64,000 bases of DNA from Pseudomonas purpurea (GTDB lineage: Bacteria; Pseudomonadota; Gammaproteobacteria; Pseudomonadales; Pseudomonadaceae). Positions 53,634 to 63,498 of this stretch are shown here, piece by piece; the stretch's first letter is position 1, and every line of letters starts with the position of its first letter. A model generated the notes under the pieces. It saw only the letters and a program-made list of their open reading frames with translations, ran no database searches and had not been told where the DNA came from. The translations under genes were made by a program, and so were the position numbers. Location: positions 2,294,001 through 2,358,000 of the forward strand of contig NZ_CP150918.1 of the NCBI RefSeq assembly GCF_039908635.1. The letters run 5' to 3'.

Positions 53634-54826
53634 GGTGTGACCTGCGAGGGTTTCAGGCTGACGAAGTAACCCGGTTCGTAAGGCACGGGAAGGAAACGTT
53701 GATGCAGTTCGCGCAATGCGGCTTCGGGATCAAGGTCGGCGAACAACGTGGGGTGAAACCACTTGGCCAGTTGCTGGATCGCCACGAACTGATAAGGGCT
53801 GTTGTAGAACTGATGCCAGATCGCGTGGAATTCATGCTCGCGCTGGGCCTTGATACCGCTGTAGGCCGCACGCCGGGTGTACCACTGCAATTTGCGCTGA
53901 GCTTCTTCCAGGTCGGCGCCGGGGCCGAGGCCGACCCAGTGACCGGATGGTGCGAACGCCTCCCAGTTGGCGCTGGTGACCACCACCTGATCGGGATTGG
54001 CGACAATCACCTGCTCCGGGTTCAGTTGTCCGAAGGTGCCGGTAATGATGTGTTTGGCGATGTTGTCGCCACCGGCCATGTCGACGAACCGGCCGAAGTT
54101 TTCATCGCCAAAACTCAGGCAGCAATCGTCGGTGTAGCCGCCGATGCGTTCGATGAACACCTTTGGGCGCGGTGGCTGGTTGGCGGCAATGACCTCGGTG
54201 ACGCGACGAATCTGCTCGTTGCGAAACGCGATGAAGGCTTCGGCCTGTTGCGGCTTGCCAAACAGTTGGCCGAACAGGCGCACGGTCGGTTCAGTGTTCT
54301 GCATCGGGTTGTTGCGAAAGTCGACGTAAACCACGGGAATTCCCAGTGCGTCGAGCTTCTCGATGTAGCGGGCGTCTTCGGTGGCGTGTTGGGCCTCGAT
54401 GTTGAGGATGATCACATCGGGTTGTTGGGAAATCGCTTGCTCGATGTCGAACGTGCCGTCTTCGAAACCGCCGAATGCCGGGATTTTTGCGATGTCGGGA
54501 AATGCCCGCAGGTAGGCGTTGTAGGTGTCCGGGTCGGACTGGATCAAGTCCTTGCGCCAACCGACAATCCGCTCGATCGGGTTGTGCGTGTCCAGCGCAG
54601 CGACCAGGTACAACTGGCGACCTTCGCCCAGGATCACGCGCCTGACGGGCAGGTGAACCTTGACCTCACGGCCAAGCAGGTCGGTGACACGCGTCAGCGC
54701 AGGGTTGTTGTCTGCGCTGGCCGCAAGCACAGGGCGCGGGCTGATGGAACAAAACAGTACTGCGCCAAGCAACCCGCCAAACAGCAGGGTTGCGAGTACG
54801 CGGCGGCGCGGGTGGAAAAATGCCAT
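53630..54826 (-). CDS. Siderophore ABC transporter substrate-binding protein
   Basis: 398-aa exported protein of the BtuF/FecB type. Signal peptide ends VLAAS; mature domain starts with VTDLLGREVKVHLPVRRVI, then RVVGWRKDL-like IERIVGWRKDL and the two-lobed helical-backbone fold; Ala/Leu-rich signal without lipobox, so soluble. Longer than usual by a C-terminal extension of ~60 residues. It would hand ferric siderophore to the permease. Ligand unknown. Confidence 0.9.
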   Translation of the reverse strand: MAFFHPRRRVLATLLFGGLLGAVLFCSISPRPVLAASADNNPALTRVTDLLGREVKVHLPVRRVILGEGRQLYLVAALDTHNPIERIVGWRKDLIQSDPDTYNAYLRAFPDIAKIPAFGGFEDGTFDIEQAISQQPDVIILNIEAQHATEDARYIEKLDALGIPVVYVDFRNNPMQNTEPTVRLFGQLFGKPQQAEAFIAFRNEQIRRVTEVIAANQPPRPKVFIERIGGYTDDCCLSFGDENFGRFVDMAGGDNIAKHIITGTFGQLNPEQVIVANPDQVVVTSANWEAFAPSGHWVGLGPGADLEEAQRKLQWYTRRAAYSGIKAQREHEFHAIWHQFYNSPYQFVAIQQLAKWFHPTLFADLDPEAALRELHQRFLPVPYEPGYFVSLKPSQVTP

Positions 54827-54887
54827 GGCAAAGATCTCGGCCTGGGGCAGCGTGGCAACGACTCACGTCGTTGCGCACGCCGAGGGG

Positions 54888-57317
54888 TCAGAAGTCGACG
54901 GTGGCCGACAGTTGCAAGGTGCGCGGCGAGCCTTGGGAGAAGGCGCCATACGAGGCGACCCCGGACCAGGACTCACGGTCGAACACGTTCTGCACGGTGG
55001 CGCGCAACGTGGTCGGCCGACCGTCGAGGGTGGTGGTGTAGCGGGCACCGGCATCAATGCGGGTCCAGGGGTCGAGTTCCTGGGTATTGGCCTGGTTGAC
55101 GTATTGGCTGGCGGTGTAGATGGCGCCGCTGGTCAGCGTCAGGCCTTCGATCCACGGCGTGTCCCACTCGGCCCACAGATTGGCCTGGGTGTCGGGCACG
55201 CCCACCGGTTTGTTGCCGCGGTTGGCGGCCGTACCACTTTTGGTGAGTTCGGCGTCGAGCAGGGTGATGCCGCCGAGCAGGCGGGTGCCTTCGGCGATCT
55301 CACCAAACAGGTTCAATTCGACGCCGCGGTTACGCTGCTCGCCCTGGACCGAGAACACGCCATCGGACAGTTCACCGCTTGGCTTTTTGATCTGGAACAG
55401 GCTCAGCGTCGAGGTGAAGGTGCCGTAGTCGACCTTTACCCCGACTTCCTGTTGCCGTGAGATGTACGGGGCAAAGATCTGCCCCGAGTTGGACGCCGTG
55501 GACGGGGCGACATCGCCCTTGCTCAGGCCTTCGATGTAGTTGTAGTAGAACGACACGTGGTCCCAGGGCTTGACCACCACGCCAAATAAAGGCGTTGTCG
55601 CGCTCTTGTCGTAGGAGGTGGTGACAGCACCGGCCGCGTTGTAGTTGTCGGACTGGATATCTTGCTTGCGCAGGCCCAAGGTGACTTGCAGGCGTTCATC
55701 CAGTACCGACACGGTGTCGGCCAGTGCCACGCCGGACAGTTGGGTTTCGGACACCTTCAACGCATCCGGGGTGGCGATGGAGGGTTTGGGGCGATCCACC
55801 GGGTGATAGATGTTCGAGAGGATCGCCGGGCCGGACAGTATGCCTCTGGACAGTTCGTCGCGATAACGGGTGACTTGCACGGTGGCGGCATGGCTGACCG
55901 GTCCGGTATCGAAGCGGGCACGTGCGCCGGCATCGACGGTGTAGCGTTCGACTTCGAATTTGTAATACCCCGGAATCGACGAGGTATCACCCGCGCTGTT
56001 GAGGAGGGTCGGGGTCTGGTCGGACAGTCGCGCCACGTCCGATTTACCGCCCCCGGCATGGGCAAACAGGGTCACGGTCTCGTTCAGGTCGTACTCGGTG
56101 CTCAGCAGTGCAGCCTTGTCGCGGGTTTCGGCCCAGCCCCAATCCTGGGTCACGTTCTTGCTGCCATTGGCGGCCGAAGGGACATCGACGCCACGGGCGA
56201 TCAGGAATGGCCGCGAGGGCGCATCGAACTCTTCTTGCTGACTGATCAGGTCCAGGCTGGTGCGCAGTCGCTCGCCCTGGTAGTCAAGGGAAATCGCGCC
56301 AATGTCGACATCCCTCGATTGCTTGTCGATCGAGGTGTCACCTTGCTGGGTGCTGCCGTTGATGCGCACGCCGAACTGGCGTTCGTCACCGAAGCGCCGA
56401 CTGAGGTCCAGGTGCCCGCCGACTTGCGAATCCGTGGCGTAGGTGGCAGTGAAACGGGTCAGGTCTTCGTCCAGCGAACGCTTGGGAACGATGTTGATCA
56501 CGCCGCCGACCCCGCTGTTGGGTGACATGCCGTAGAGCAGGGCACCGGGACCTTTGATCACTTCAACGCGCTCGGCATATTCGGTGAATACCCGGTAGTT
56601 GGGCGCCACACCGTAGACCCCGTCGAACGCCAACTCCCCCAGGTTGCCTTCGCCCACCGGGAACCCGCGAATGAAGAACGAATCAACGACACCCCCGGTC
56701 TGCCCGGTCGAACGCACCGAGGAGTCGCGCTCCAGCACATCGGCGACAGTGACTGCCTGTTGGTCCTTGATCAGGGTGGCGGTGTAGTTGCTGACGTTGA
56801 AAGGCACGTCCATGACGTCTTTGTTGCCCAGTAACCCCAGCCGCCCGCCACGGGCCACCTGACCGCCGCTGTAGACCGCCGGCAGGCTGTCGGTGCGACC
56901 GTCGGTGCCGCTGACAGTGGTTTCGGAAAGGGTCAGGCCGCCGGCCGTTTCAGCGGGGCGTTTGACCAAGGTGTAACTGCCGTCGGGGCGGGCCACCAGT
57001 TCCAGGCCGCTGCCAGCCAGTAATCGGTTGACGGCTTCTTGTGCAGAGAAGCGTCCGGACAGCCCGGCGCTGGTCAGGCCTTCTGTCAGCGAGGGTTGGA
57101 ACGACAGCGCGATGCCGACGTCGATGGCAAACCCCGACAGTGTCGAACCCAGAGGGCCGGGTGCAATGTGGTAGGTACGCGGGGCAACGGTATCCAGTTG
57201 CGCAGGCGCAGCCGCCCAGATGCAGGGGCTGGCGGCTGTCAGGGCGAGGCTGAGCAGCGCACGGCGCAACGCCGGTTTGAGTGAGCGATCCGAAGGCAGG
57301 GGGCGAGCAACAGACAT
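54888..57317 (-). CDS. TonB-dependent siderophore receptor with STN signalling domain
   Basis: 809-aa outer-membrane receptor. Signal peptide ends SPCIWAA; STN domain at residues ~45-120 (IDVGIALSFQPSLTEGLTS, ...VNRLLAGSGLELV) contacts FecR in the periplasm; plug domain (DVMDVPFNVSNYTATLI ... VEVIKGPGALLYGM), then a 22-strand barrel ending with Phe (QLSATVDF). The STN domain together with adjacent FecR and FecI shows a FecA-type surface signalling unit. Ligand not deducible. Confidence 0.95.
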   Translation of the reverse strand: MSVARPLPSDRSLKPALRRALLSLALTAASPCIWAAAPAQLDTVAPRTYHIAPGPLGSTLSGFAIDVGIALSFQPSLTEGLTSAGLSGRFSAQEAVNRLLAGSGLELVARPDGSYTLVKRPAETAGGLTLSETTVSGTDGRTDSLPAVYSGGQVARGGRLGLLGNKDVMDVPFNVSNYTATLIKDQQAVTVADVLERDSSVRSTGQTGGVVDSFFIRGFPVGEGNLGELAFDGVYGVAPNYRVFTEYAERVEVIKGPGALLYGMSPNSGVGGVINIVPKRSLDEDLTRFTATYATDSQVGGHLDLSRRFGDERQFGVRINGSTQQGDTSIDKQSRDVDIGAISLDYQGERLRTSLDLISQQEEFDAPSRPFLIARGVDVPSAANGSKNVTQDWGWAETRDKAALLSTEYDLNETVTLFAHAGGGKSDVARLSDQTPTLLNSAGDTSSIPGYYKFEVERYTVDAGARARFDTGPVSHAATVQVTRYRDELSRGILSGPAILSNIYHPVDRPKPSIATPDALKVSETQLSGVALADTVSVLDERLQVTLGLRKQDIQSDNYNAAGAVTTSYDKSATTPLFGVVVKPWDHVSFYYNYIEGLSKGDVAPSTASNSGQIFAPYISRQQEVGVKVDYGTFTSTLSLFQIKKPSGELSDGVFSVQGEQRNRGVELNLFGEIAEGTRLLGGITLLDAELTKSGTAANRGNKPVGVPDTQANLWAEWDTPWIEGLTLTSGAIYTASQYVNQANTQELDPWTRIDAGARYTTTLDGRPTTLRATVQNVFDRESWSGVASYGAFSQGSPRTLQLSATVDF

Positions 57318-57402
57318 GGCGTGATGACTCTTTCGACAAGGTTGAGAAGTGCTTCCTTCCCTAGCCAGTCGAGATGGGAAAAAGTATCACCCCTGGACAG
57401 AT

Positions 57403-58375
57403 TTATTTTGCGCGGGGTTCAGCCGCCGAGAGCATTACCCAATAACCGTTCAAGTGCCCGGTGACCACCACCGGATAGGTTTGCACCAGCATCTTCAGGG
57501 TGCGCTCGGTATCGCTGATGGGAAAGGCACCGGAGATGCGCAGGTCGGCGATCGCCGGGTCGCAGCGCACGAACCCTTTGCGATAACGCCCCAGTTCACC
57601 CAGGAAGTCGATCAGGCGCAGGTTGTCGGCCATCAACATGCCCTGGGCCCCACGCACTGAGGGAGGCGTTTGCCGGGGACAGCGGTGCGAAGCGCTCGGT
57701 GGAAAAGTCCGTGCGCTGCCCCGCGTTGACGATCAGCGGTGCCTCGCGCCCTGCATTGGCCAGATCGACCCGCACGGCACCTTCCAGTACGGCCAGTTGG
57801 GTGCGGGCGCCGTACTCGCGGACGGTAAACCGGGTGCCCAACGCCTGCATCCGCCCTTCATGGGTGCTGACCCGAAAAGGTCGGGCACGGGGCGAGGTGT
57901 CCGGTGCGGTCTGCACGAGGATTTCGCCCTGGCGCAGCTGGATCAGGCGCTGGTCGGTGTCGAATCGTATGTCGATGGCCGTGTCGGTGTTCAGCGTGAC
58001 CTGCGAGCCGTCGGCCAGGGTCAGGGCGCGACGCTCGCCGACCGCCGAGCGAACATCGGCTGTCCAGTGTTGCGACTCGAGCAGTTTCCAGCTCCCCCAA
58101 CCGGTCGGGAGCAGCGCCAGCAACGTTGCGAGTTTTGCCACGGCGACCCGACGGCTCGGGTTGCTGGGGCGATCCAGGGCTGACATCGCCAGTGCTGGCG
58201 GCAGCCCCCCCAATTTACCGAGTAACAATTGCGCCCGCGCCCAGGCGCGGTGCCGTTCCGGGCTGCTGGTGCGCCAGCGTTCCCATTCGGCCTTGTCAGC
58301 CTCGCTCACATTGCTTTGGCTCAAGCGCATCAGCCAGTCGGCGGCCTCGTCGAGTGCCCGAAGGTCGGCGGACAT
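57403..58375 (-). CDS. fecR: FecR-type anti-sigma/signal transducer with apparent +1 frameshift
   Basis: Inner-membrane regulator linking the receptor to the sigma factor. N-terminal cytoplasmic anti-sigma domain (AADWLMRLSQSNVSEADK, WxxWR-like EWERWRTSSPERHRAWA), one membrane helix (about residues 85-100), and the periplasmic FecR domain (RFRVSTHEGRMQALGTRFTV). The frame breaks at 57647-57651, where GGGCCC has an extra C; deleting it restores 323 aa with the C-terminal ISGAFPISDTERTLKML that contacts the receptor. It starts where fecI ends. Confidence 0.9.
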
Positions 58376-58873
58376 CTATTCCACCAGCGCCAGGCATTGC
58401 AGGAATGCCTGTTTCATGTAGCGCTTGACGGTAATCAGCGAGACCCCGAGTTGCCCGGCAATGTCCTCATACTTCATCCCGGCGATCTGTGACAACAGAA
58501 AGGTCCGCTTTACTGGGGCGGGAAGGGTGTCGAGCATGGCGTCTATCTCGTGCAGCGTTTCCAGGATCAGGTAACGCTTTTCCGCCGAGGGGGCTTCGGG
58601 CTCGGGCATCAGCGCCAGGGCTTCGAGGTAGGCGCGCTCCAGTACCTTGCGCTGGTACCAGTTGACAAGAATGCCCTTGGCCACACAACTCAAATAGGCG
58701 CGTGGTTCTTCGATGACCGCCACCCGTGAGGCGAGGATCCGGGTAAAGGTGTCGTGGGCCAAGTCCGCCGCATCCAGTGCGTTGCCCAGCTTTTTGCGCA
58801 GTCGCGCATACAACCAGCCGTGATGGCCGCTATAGAGGGCTTCGACAGTGCGCAGGTGGTGTGCATCGCTCAT
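58376..58873 (-). CDS. fecI: FecI-type extracytoplasmic-function sigma factor
   Basis: 165-aa ECF sigma factor. Region 2 (LHRTVEALYSGHHGWLYARL-like start and DAADLAHDTFTRIL) binds core and -10; region 4 (LPAPVKRTFLLSQIAGMKYEDIAGQLGVS) binds -35. Start ATG 58873 preceded by GGAGGG. A Fur-like box lies just upstream at 58894. It should drive the receptor gene when FecR signals. Confidence 0.94.
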   Translation of the reverse strand: MSDAHHLRTVEALYSGHHGWLYARLRKKLGNALDAADLAHDTFTRILASRVAVIEEPRAYLSCVAKGILVNWYQRKVLERAYLEALALMPEPEAPSAEKRYLILETLHEIDAMLDTLPAPVKRTFLLSQIAGMKYEDIAGQLGVSLITVKRYMKQAFLQCLALVE

Positions 58874-58893
58874 GGAGGGATCGATTGTTTGTA

Positions 58894-58911
58894 ATTGAGA
58901 AGTATTCCCAA
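58894..58911 (-). promoter_or_regulatory. Fur box candidate upstream of fecI
   Basis: TTGAGAAGTATTCCCAA, close to the inverted-repeat GAGAATNATTCTC form of Fur sites, 21 bp before the fecI start. Confidence 0.6.
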
Positions 58912-58944
58912 TGCTAGTGTAGAGCGAACCGACCGCGCAAGCGT

Positions 58945-60184
58945 TCAATCATCGGACGGTTGCAGGCCAGGCTGCGCAACGCTCATCCGGTAGCGCAACG
59001 CGACCAGTACCGCCAAAGCGACCACGTACGCCAGGCAAACGAACAGATAGGTGTATTGCAGGCCAACGTGCTGGCTCAACAAACCGCCCACTGCGATACC
59101 GCCAATCGAGGCGAACTGCGCGGTACTTTGCGCCATGCCCAGTACGTGGCCCTTGTTCGCTGCTGTCGGCGGATCTGGAGATCAGGGCCATCAGCACCGG
59201 CGTGGTCGCCCCCAGCAAAACACCCCAAATGAAATAAGCACCGGCAAACAGCACCGGGTCGCGGGTGACGGTAGTCAGCGCGGTCACTCCCACACATCCC
59301 CCCACGACCCAGGTCATGCGTTGTAAGGTTCGGGGCGCTGAGCAGTATTCGAAGTACTTCGACCAGAGGGTTGCCGAGACGATAAACCCCAATGCCAGCA
59401 AGCCGTAGCACAGGCCGACGAGCCCGTTACTGACGTCGAACAGGGTGCCAAGATAAAGTGAAAACGAGGTTTGCGGGAGCATTCGAGCCAGCAGCAGGAT
59501 GCCCATGACGGTCAGCAGGGGAGCCAGGCTGGAGAGCGTTGAGCGACGTTGGGCGCTGCTCATGGCGTGTGCATCCGGAGCTTTTTTCGCGGCTGCCGGC
59601 ACATCCGGAAGGGTCAAGGCCGCGACCACGGTACACAGCGCGCACAGCAGCGAGGCAATGAAGTTGATCCAGAAAAACGTCGCGTAATCGAGGATCAGCC
59701 CGCCCAGCACCGCCCCCAGCACGGCCCCGACGTTGGTTGAAATTTGCAGTATCGCGAACAGTCGCGCGCGGCGGGCCGGTGCTTCGATGCTGACCCCGTA
59801 GGCCTGTGCCGGCGCGATGTAGCCAGCGCAGGCACCCTGCAGGAAACGCAACACCAGGATCGTCCAGACATCTGTCGCAAACGCCAGCCCGAGCTGGGTC
59901 AGCGACAGGCCCGCCAAGGCCCGGACCATCATCCATTTATGACCATAACGGTCGCCGATACGCCCCCAGAATGGGCTGGTCAGCATGATGCCCAGCATCG
60001 GCCCGACATACACTGCAATGCTGGCAAAGCTGAACAGTCCGGGTGCCGAAGTCAGCTCATGCAAGTGAACCGGCCAGAAGGGGCCGCTCATTTCCATCGC
60101 ACCCATGGAGATCAGTTGGATGGCAAACAACAGATAAACCAGCAGTCTGATTCGCTCACCTTGAGCGGCACCGGCATGGGACAT
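58945..60184 (-). CDS. MFS transporter in the siderophore locus with apparent +1 frameshift
   Basis: 12-helix major facilitator. Blocks: GAMEMSGPFWPVHLHEL, GRIGDRYGHKWMMVRALAG (loop 2-3) and LRFLQGACAGYIAPAQAYG. The frame breaks at 59148-59152, GGCC reading GGCCC; deleting one base gives 412 aa ending QPGLQPSDD. It lies upstream of fecI on the same strand and may carry a siderophore or its iron complex across the inner membrane; direction unknown. Confidence 0.88.
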
Positions 60185-60240
60185 TGAACAGCCTCGGTCT
60201 GGTTTGCGGTATCAAGCCTGCAGCACCGCTGGAGCCGGTT

Positions 60241-60522
60241 TCAATTCATGGCGTCGTAGGGCAGCAATACGGTATCGAGCGCGGCGTCGACGGGGAGGGT
60301 TGCGATGGCAACGACCGGGCAGACAATGGAGAACCAGCAGAAGATTGTGGCGTAGCCGTCATAGCCGGTGGCGCCTCGGGTGGTCAGCAATTCGATGTTG
60401 GACTGGGTGCCCTTGTAATAGTCGTAACCGGTGTACGAGCTGCTTGCCCGTGCGATGAATGTGCCGCAGCCGGACAGTGCAATGGCCGAGAGTATGAGAA
60501 GGGAGCTGAGCGCTTTGATGAT
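60241..60522 (-). CDS. YceK/YidQ-family lipoprotein with no normal start codon
   Basis: Open frame of 93 residues with a lipoprotein signal (KALSSLLILSAIALSGC, lipobox LSGC) and mature part YTGYDYYKGTQSNIELL, CPVVAIATLPVDAALDTVLLPYD, typical of YceK/YidQ lipoproteins. No ATG, GTG or TTG is in frame between the upstream stop and the signal peptide. AAGGA stands 5 bases before ATC-ATC at 60517-60522, where ATG is expected, so a G-to-C change or sequencing error at 60520 is likely. An ATC start is the other option. Confidence 0.7.
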   Translation of the reverse strand: MIKALSSLLILSAIALSGCGTFIARASSSYTGYDYYKGTQSNIELLTTRGATGYDGYATIFCWFSIVCPVVAIATLPVDAALDTVLLPYDAMN

Positions 60523-60610
60523 GCCGTTCCTTAGCGTGTTGAGGGCGCGCAGTTTCTCATCGGGGCAGGCAGAATGCTACTAACCCGTGTTCAGGGCAGG
60601 GAGTGGTGGC

Positions 60611-60635
60611 GGGCCCTGGCCGGTGGCCAGAGCCC
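60611..60635. terminator. Hairpin downstream of the PhnB-like gene
   Basis: GGGC-C-CTGGCC-GGT-GGCCAG-A-GCCC, a strong imperfect 10-bp stem between the YceK-like and PhnB-like genes. No T tract; a weak terminator or processing signal. Confidence 0.45.
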
Positions 60636-60656
60636 GATGCATCGAGGCAGGTCAGT

Positions 60657-61070
60657 TCACTGCTCGGTTTCGCAGTTGACCATCCACGGCACGCCAAAGC
60701 GGTCCACCAGCATGCCGAAGCGTACCGCCCAGAAGGTTGCCTCCAGCGGCATTTGCACCGTGCCCCGGTCTGCCAGTGCGGTGAAGATTCGTTCGGCCTC
60801 GGCAATCCGGGTGACGTTCAGCGACACCGAGCAGCCGCTGATGCCGTTGTAGGGGCGCTCGGGCGTCGTGTCCGAGCCCATGAGCACCTGGTCTCCAACG
60901 AGCAGGCGGACATGGATGATTCGGTCCCGGCAATCTTCCGGGACGTGGTCGCGGGCAGGTGTTTCGCCGAAGGTCAGCATGGTTTCGATGGTGCCGTGCA
61001 GGCATTGCGCGTAGAAGGTGAACGCCTCTTTGCAATCACCGTTGAAGATCAGGTAGGGATTGATTTTCAT
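60657..61070 (-). CDS. VOC-superfamily protein (PhnB-like)
   Basis: 137-aa protein of the glyoxalase/bleomycin-resistance fold, PhnB subgroup: MKINPYLIFNGDCKEAFTFYA, GDQVLMGSDTTPE, LADRGTVQMPLEATFWAVRFGMLVDRFGVPWMVN. The metal residue positions of catalytic members are partly missing, so enzymatic activity is uncertain. Start ATG 61070. Confidence 0.88.
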   Translation of the reverse strand: MKINPYLIFNGDCKEAFTFYAQCLHGTIETMLTFGETPARDHVPEDCRDRIIHVRLLVGDQVLMGSDTTPERPYNGISGCSVSLNVTRIAEAERIFTALADRGTVQMPLEATFWAVRFGMLVDRFGVPWMVNCETEQ

Positions 61071-61214
61071 GGTTGACTCCAGGAACGCCGGGATCAGGGT
61101 TTACGCTCCACGACGGGTGAATGATTGTGTGACGTGTTGCGTTGGTCGGCCACTGCGGAGCGCCCATTCAGTATCGCTGGCCTCGGCCAGAGAGCCGCTA
61201 CCGTTTGTCCCGTG

Positions 61215-61241
61215 CGAGGGGCGTGCGCCGGGCGCCCCTCG
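61215..61241. terminator. Hairpin terminator of the maturase transcript
   Basis: CGAGGGGCG (61215-61223) and CGCCCCTCG (61233-61241) form a perfect 9-bp GC stem 16 bp beyond the stop of the radical SAM gene. T run short. Confidence 0.6.
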
Positions 61242-61256
61242 TGGTTAGCGCCTGCA

Positions 61257-62717
61257 CTACATCGTGTTTTGCGGTAACCCCAGCAACCCCTTGAGGGTGT
61301 TCATGATGGCTAGTTGCCGGGCACGGTCGGCCTGATGCAGGGCTTCTTTTTCGCCCACATCGGCGGCGCAGTGGGGGCAGATCACTTCGTGTTCATGGAT
61401 GTATTGCAGGCAGCCACGGCATAGCGCCAGTTGCGTAGGCAGCCGTCCCTCCTCGGGAGAGGATTGGCCCTGGTTCAGCCAGGCCAGTTTGATCACTTGC
61501 CCGCTGTCGCTGACGCTCGTGACCTTCTCGCCGGTGTCGATACGTTCGGTGATCAGGTCGAAACGCCCGACGGCGAAGGAGGCAGGCGCGGCGTCCTCCA
61601 GTTTGAGGATGCGCTCGCGCAGCCCCTGTTTTTGCAGGTCCAGCGCCCGGTAATGGCAGTACGGATTATTGCCGGGCTTGCCGAGCAGGGAATGAGAGGT
61701 CCAGGTGCAACCGCCACGGCAGACATCGTTGTAATAACAACTGCGGCAGTAACCCCAGAGGTCATCGACCCCTCGCAGGCGACCAAAATGCATGCCTTCG
61801 CTGTAGTGCCAGATGTCGTGCAGGCTCATGTTGCGCACGTTGCCTCCGGAGAAACCGACCGTCGCCAATGACGGGCAGCCTTTCACTGTGCCGTCGGCTT
61901 CAAGCGCCAGCACGGTTTGCCCGGCCGCGCAGCCTGTCCAGTGCACGCGTTCGTCACCAAAGCCGCGCCACATGTGCTCATAAGGGCCGTAGTAGCCGAT
62001 GTTGTTGCCCACGTTCATCAGCAACCCGCGTTCAAGGCCCTCGCGGTAGAGGCGCGCAAGCAAGGGCATCACTTCGAGCAATTGGTAGGGTTGCAGCAGC
62101 AGTTCCGGGTGATCCACGGCATTGCCCATGGCGACGGTCAGTTGGATCTGCCAGTGCGTGGCCCCGACGTCGATGATCACCTCCATCAGCGCCGGCAAAT
62201 CGGCCAGGGTCGCGGCGCCAATCTGGGTGTTGACGCTGATGGCCAGCCCGGCCTGTTTGGCGCGCCGCAGGGTGTCCACGGCCTTGTCGAACGAGCCGGG
62301 AACGTTGCGTACCGCGTCGTGCATCGGGGCCAGGCCATCGAGCGAGACGCCCACGCCATTGAGTCCGGCGTCCACGGCGGCCTGCATCTTCGCAGGCGTC
62401 AGGTTGCGTCCGCCGGTCTGGATCGCGCAGTACATGCCGTGGTCATGGATGGCCTGGATGAGTCGGGTCCAGTCCTTGCGCAAATAGGCTTCACCACCGA
62501 TCAGGGTGATTTCGCGGGTGCCGAGGGCTGCCAGTGAGTCGATCACCTCCAGGCATTCCTGGGTACTCAACTCGTCGGGTCGTCGATGGCCGGCGCGTGA
62601 GCCGCAGTGCAGGCATTTGAGGTCACAGGCCAGGGTGATTTCCCAGACCACATGGACGGGGACGTAGCGCTTGAGGTCGTTTTCACTGAGGTAGCGAGCG
62701 GGGAGACTGTCTGACAT
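61257..62717 (-). CDS. Radical SAM/SPASM maturase of the GDL-motif protein system
   Basis: 486-aa radical SAM enzyme. The 4Fe-4S motif CDLKCLHC is at residues 31-38, followed by the GGE-like LIGGEAYLRKDW and TQIGAAT segments. The SPASM region has Cys clusters CAAGQTVLALEADGTVKGC and CRSCYYNDVCRGGC for auxiliary clusters; a C-terminal CRGC...CPHC pair looks like a zinc ribbon. It lies right behind two proteins with the SGDLAQ motif, and matches the group known as GDL-associated maturases. Start ATG 62717. Likely modifies those proteins; chemistry unknown. Confidence 0.88.
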   Translation of the reverse strand: MSDSLPARYLSENDLKRYVPVHVVWEITLACDLKCLHCGSRAGHRRPDELSTQECLEVIDSLAALGTREITLIGGEAYLRKDWTRLIQAIHDHGMYCAIQTGGRNLTPAKMQAAVDAGLNGVGVSLDGLAPMHDAVRNVPGSFDKAVDTLRRAKQAGLAISVNTQIGAATLADLPALMEVIIDVGATHWQIQLTVAMGNAVDHPELLLQPYQLLEVMPLLARLYREGLERGLLMNVGNNIGYYGPYEHMWRGFGDERVHWTGCAAGQTVLALEADGTVKGCPSLATVGFSGGNVRNMSLHDIWHYSEGMHFGRLRGVDDLWGYCRSCYYNDVCRGGCTWTSHSLLGKPGNNPYCHYRALDLQKQGLRERILKLEDAAPASFAVGRFDLITERIDTGEKVTSVSDSGQVIKLAWLNQGQSSPEEGRLPTQLALCRGCLQYIHEHEVICPHCAADVGEKEALHQADRARQLAIMNTLKGLLGLPQNTM

Positions 62718-62862
62718 GGGAAATCCTTGCGCGCAGGCTGGGCGCGGCACCAATCCATGGAGTGTGTGCGCCGTTCCAGGCATCGAGGGCGCAATCGGAT
62801 TGACCTCGGGTGTTGAGAGAATCCGGGCCTGGCCATGGGGGGCCGAGCCCGGGTATGACGGG

Positions 62863-63444
62863 CTAGCGAGCTTCCAGACGGGCGATTTCTGCGTGCAGCT
62901 GCTCCAGCGCGTTGCGCAAGGCACCGCTGTGGGCCAATTGCTGTTCACCCTGGCTCACCACGGCTTTGAGTTGCGCCAGGTCACCGCTGGCTTGCGCTTG
63001 CTGTACCGCGACGGCGTAGAGCGGCAAGTGAGGATGGTGCGGATGCTCCGGGTGCAGGGCCGGGGCCTGGCTGACAGCTGCGTGCTTCACTGTAGTCCAG
63101 TGGTCCTGATCGTAGTACTTGTAGCTGGCAAAACCGCTGGCCCAATCGGCACCTAAGATGCCGCGCAGGTCAAAGGTTTGGGCGATTTGGCTGTAAGGGC
63201 CGCTTGGGCTGCCATCCAGGGTGAGGATGATGTGGTTTTCCGCCTCGGGGATCAGTTTGGCCTCGGAGTACTCACCCCATACACGGGCACGGAAGTTCAA
63301 CGGTGGGTAGGTGCTTTGGAAAATGCTGGCCACACCGCTGACTTTCTTGTTGACGGTGTCCACCAGCAGATCCAGGGTTAAAACCGGTGCGCCGAGTAGC
63401 GAGTTGGTGACGCTGAGGCGCGTGTGAAAAAGTCCAATTGACAT
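62863..63444 (-). CDS. DUF1842-DUF1843 protein with GDL motif
   Basis: 193-aa protein. Residues 1-125: a beta-rich DUF1842 domain (MSIGLFHTRLSVTNSLLGAP, YPPLNFRARVWGEY, SGFASYKYYDQDHW). A His/Pro linker (HPEHPHHPHLPLY) follows. Residues ~140-193: DUF1843 helical hairpin LYAVAVQQAQASGDLAQLK ... ALEQLHAEIARLEAR, with the name-giving SGDL. No Cys in the protein. Candidate substrate of the maturase at 61257. A hairpin (62846-62864) overlaps its stop. No signal peptide. Confidence 0.85.
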   Translation of the reverse strand: MSIGLFHTRLSVTNSLLGAPVLTLDLLVDTVNKKVSGVASIFQSTYPPLNFRARVWGEYSEAKLIPEAENHIILTLDGSPSGPYSQIAQTFDLRGILGADWASGFASYKYYDQDHWTTVKHAAVSQAPALHPEHPHHPHLPLYAVAVQQAQASGDLAQLKAVVSQGEQQLAHSGALRNALEQLHAEIARLEAR

Positions 63445-63498
63445 GGTGCAACTCCCTTAATTTGTATTCAGGACAAGCCAGGCAGGTTGAGTTGCCGG

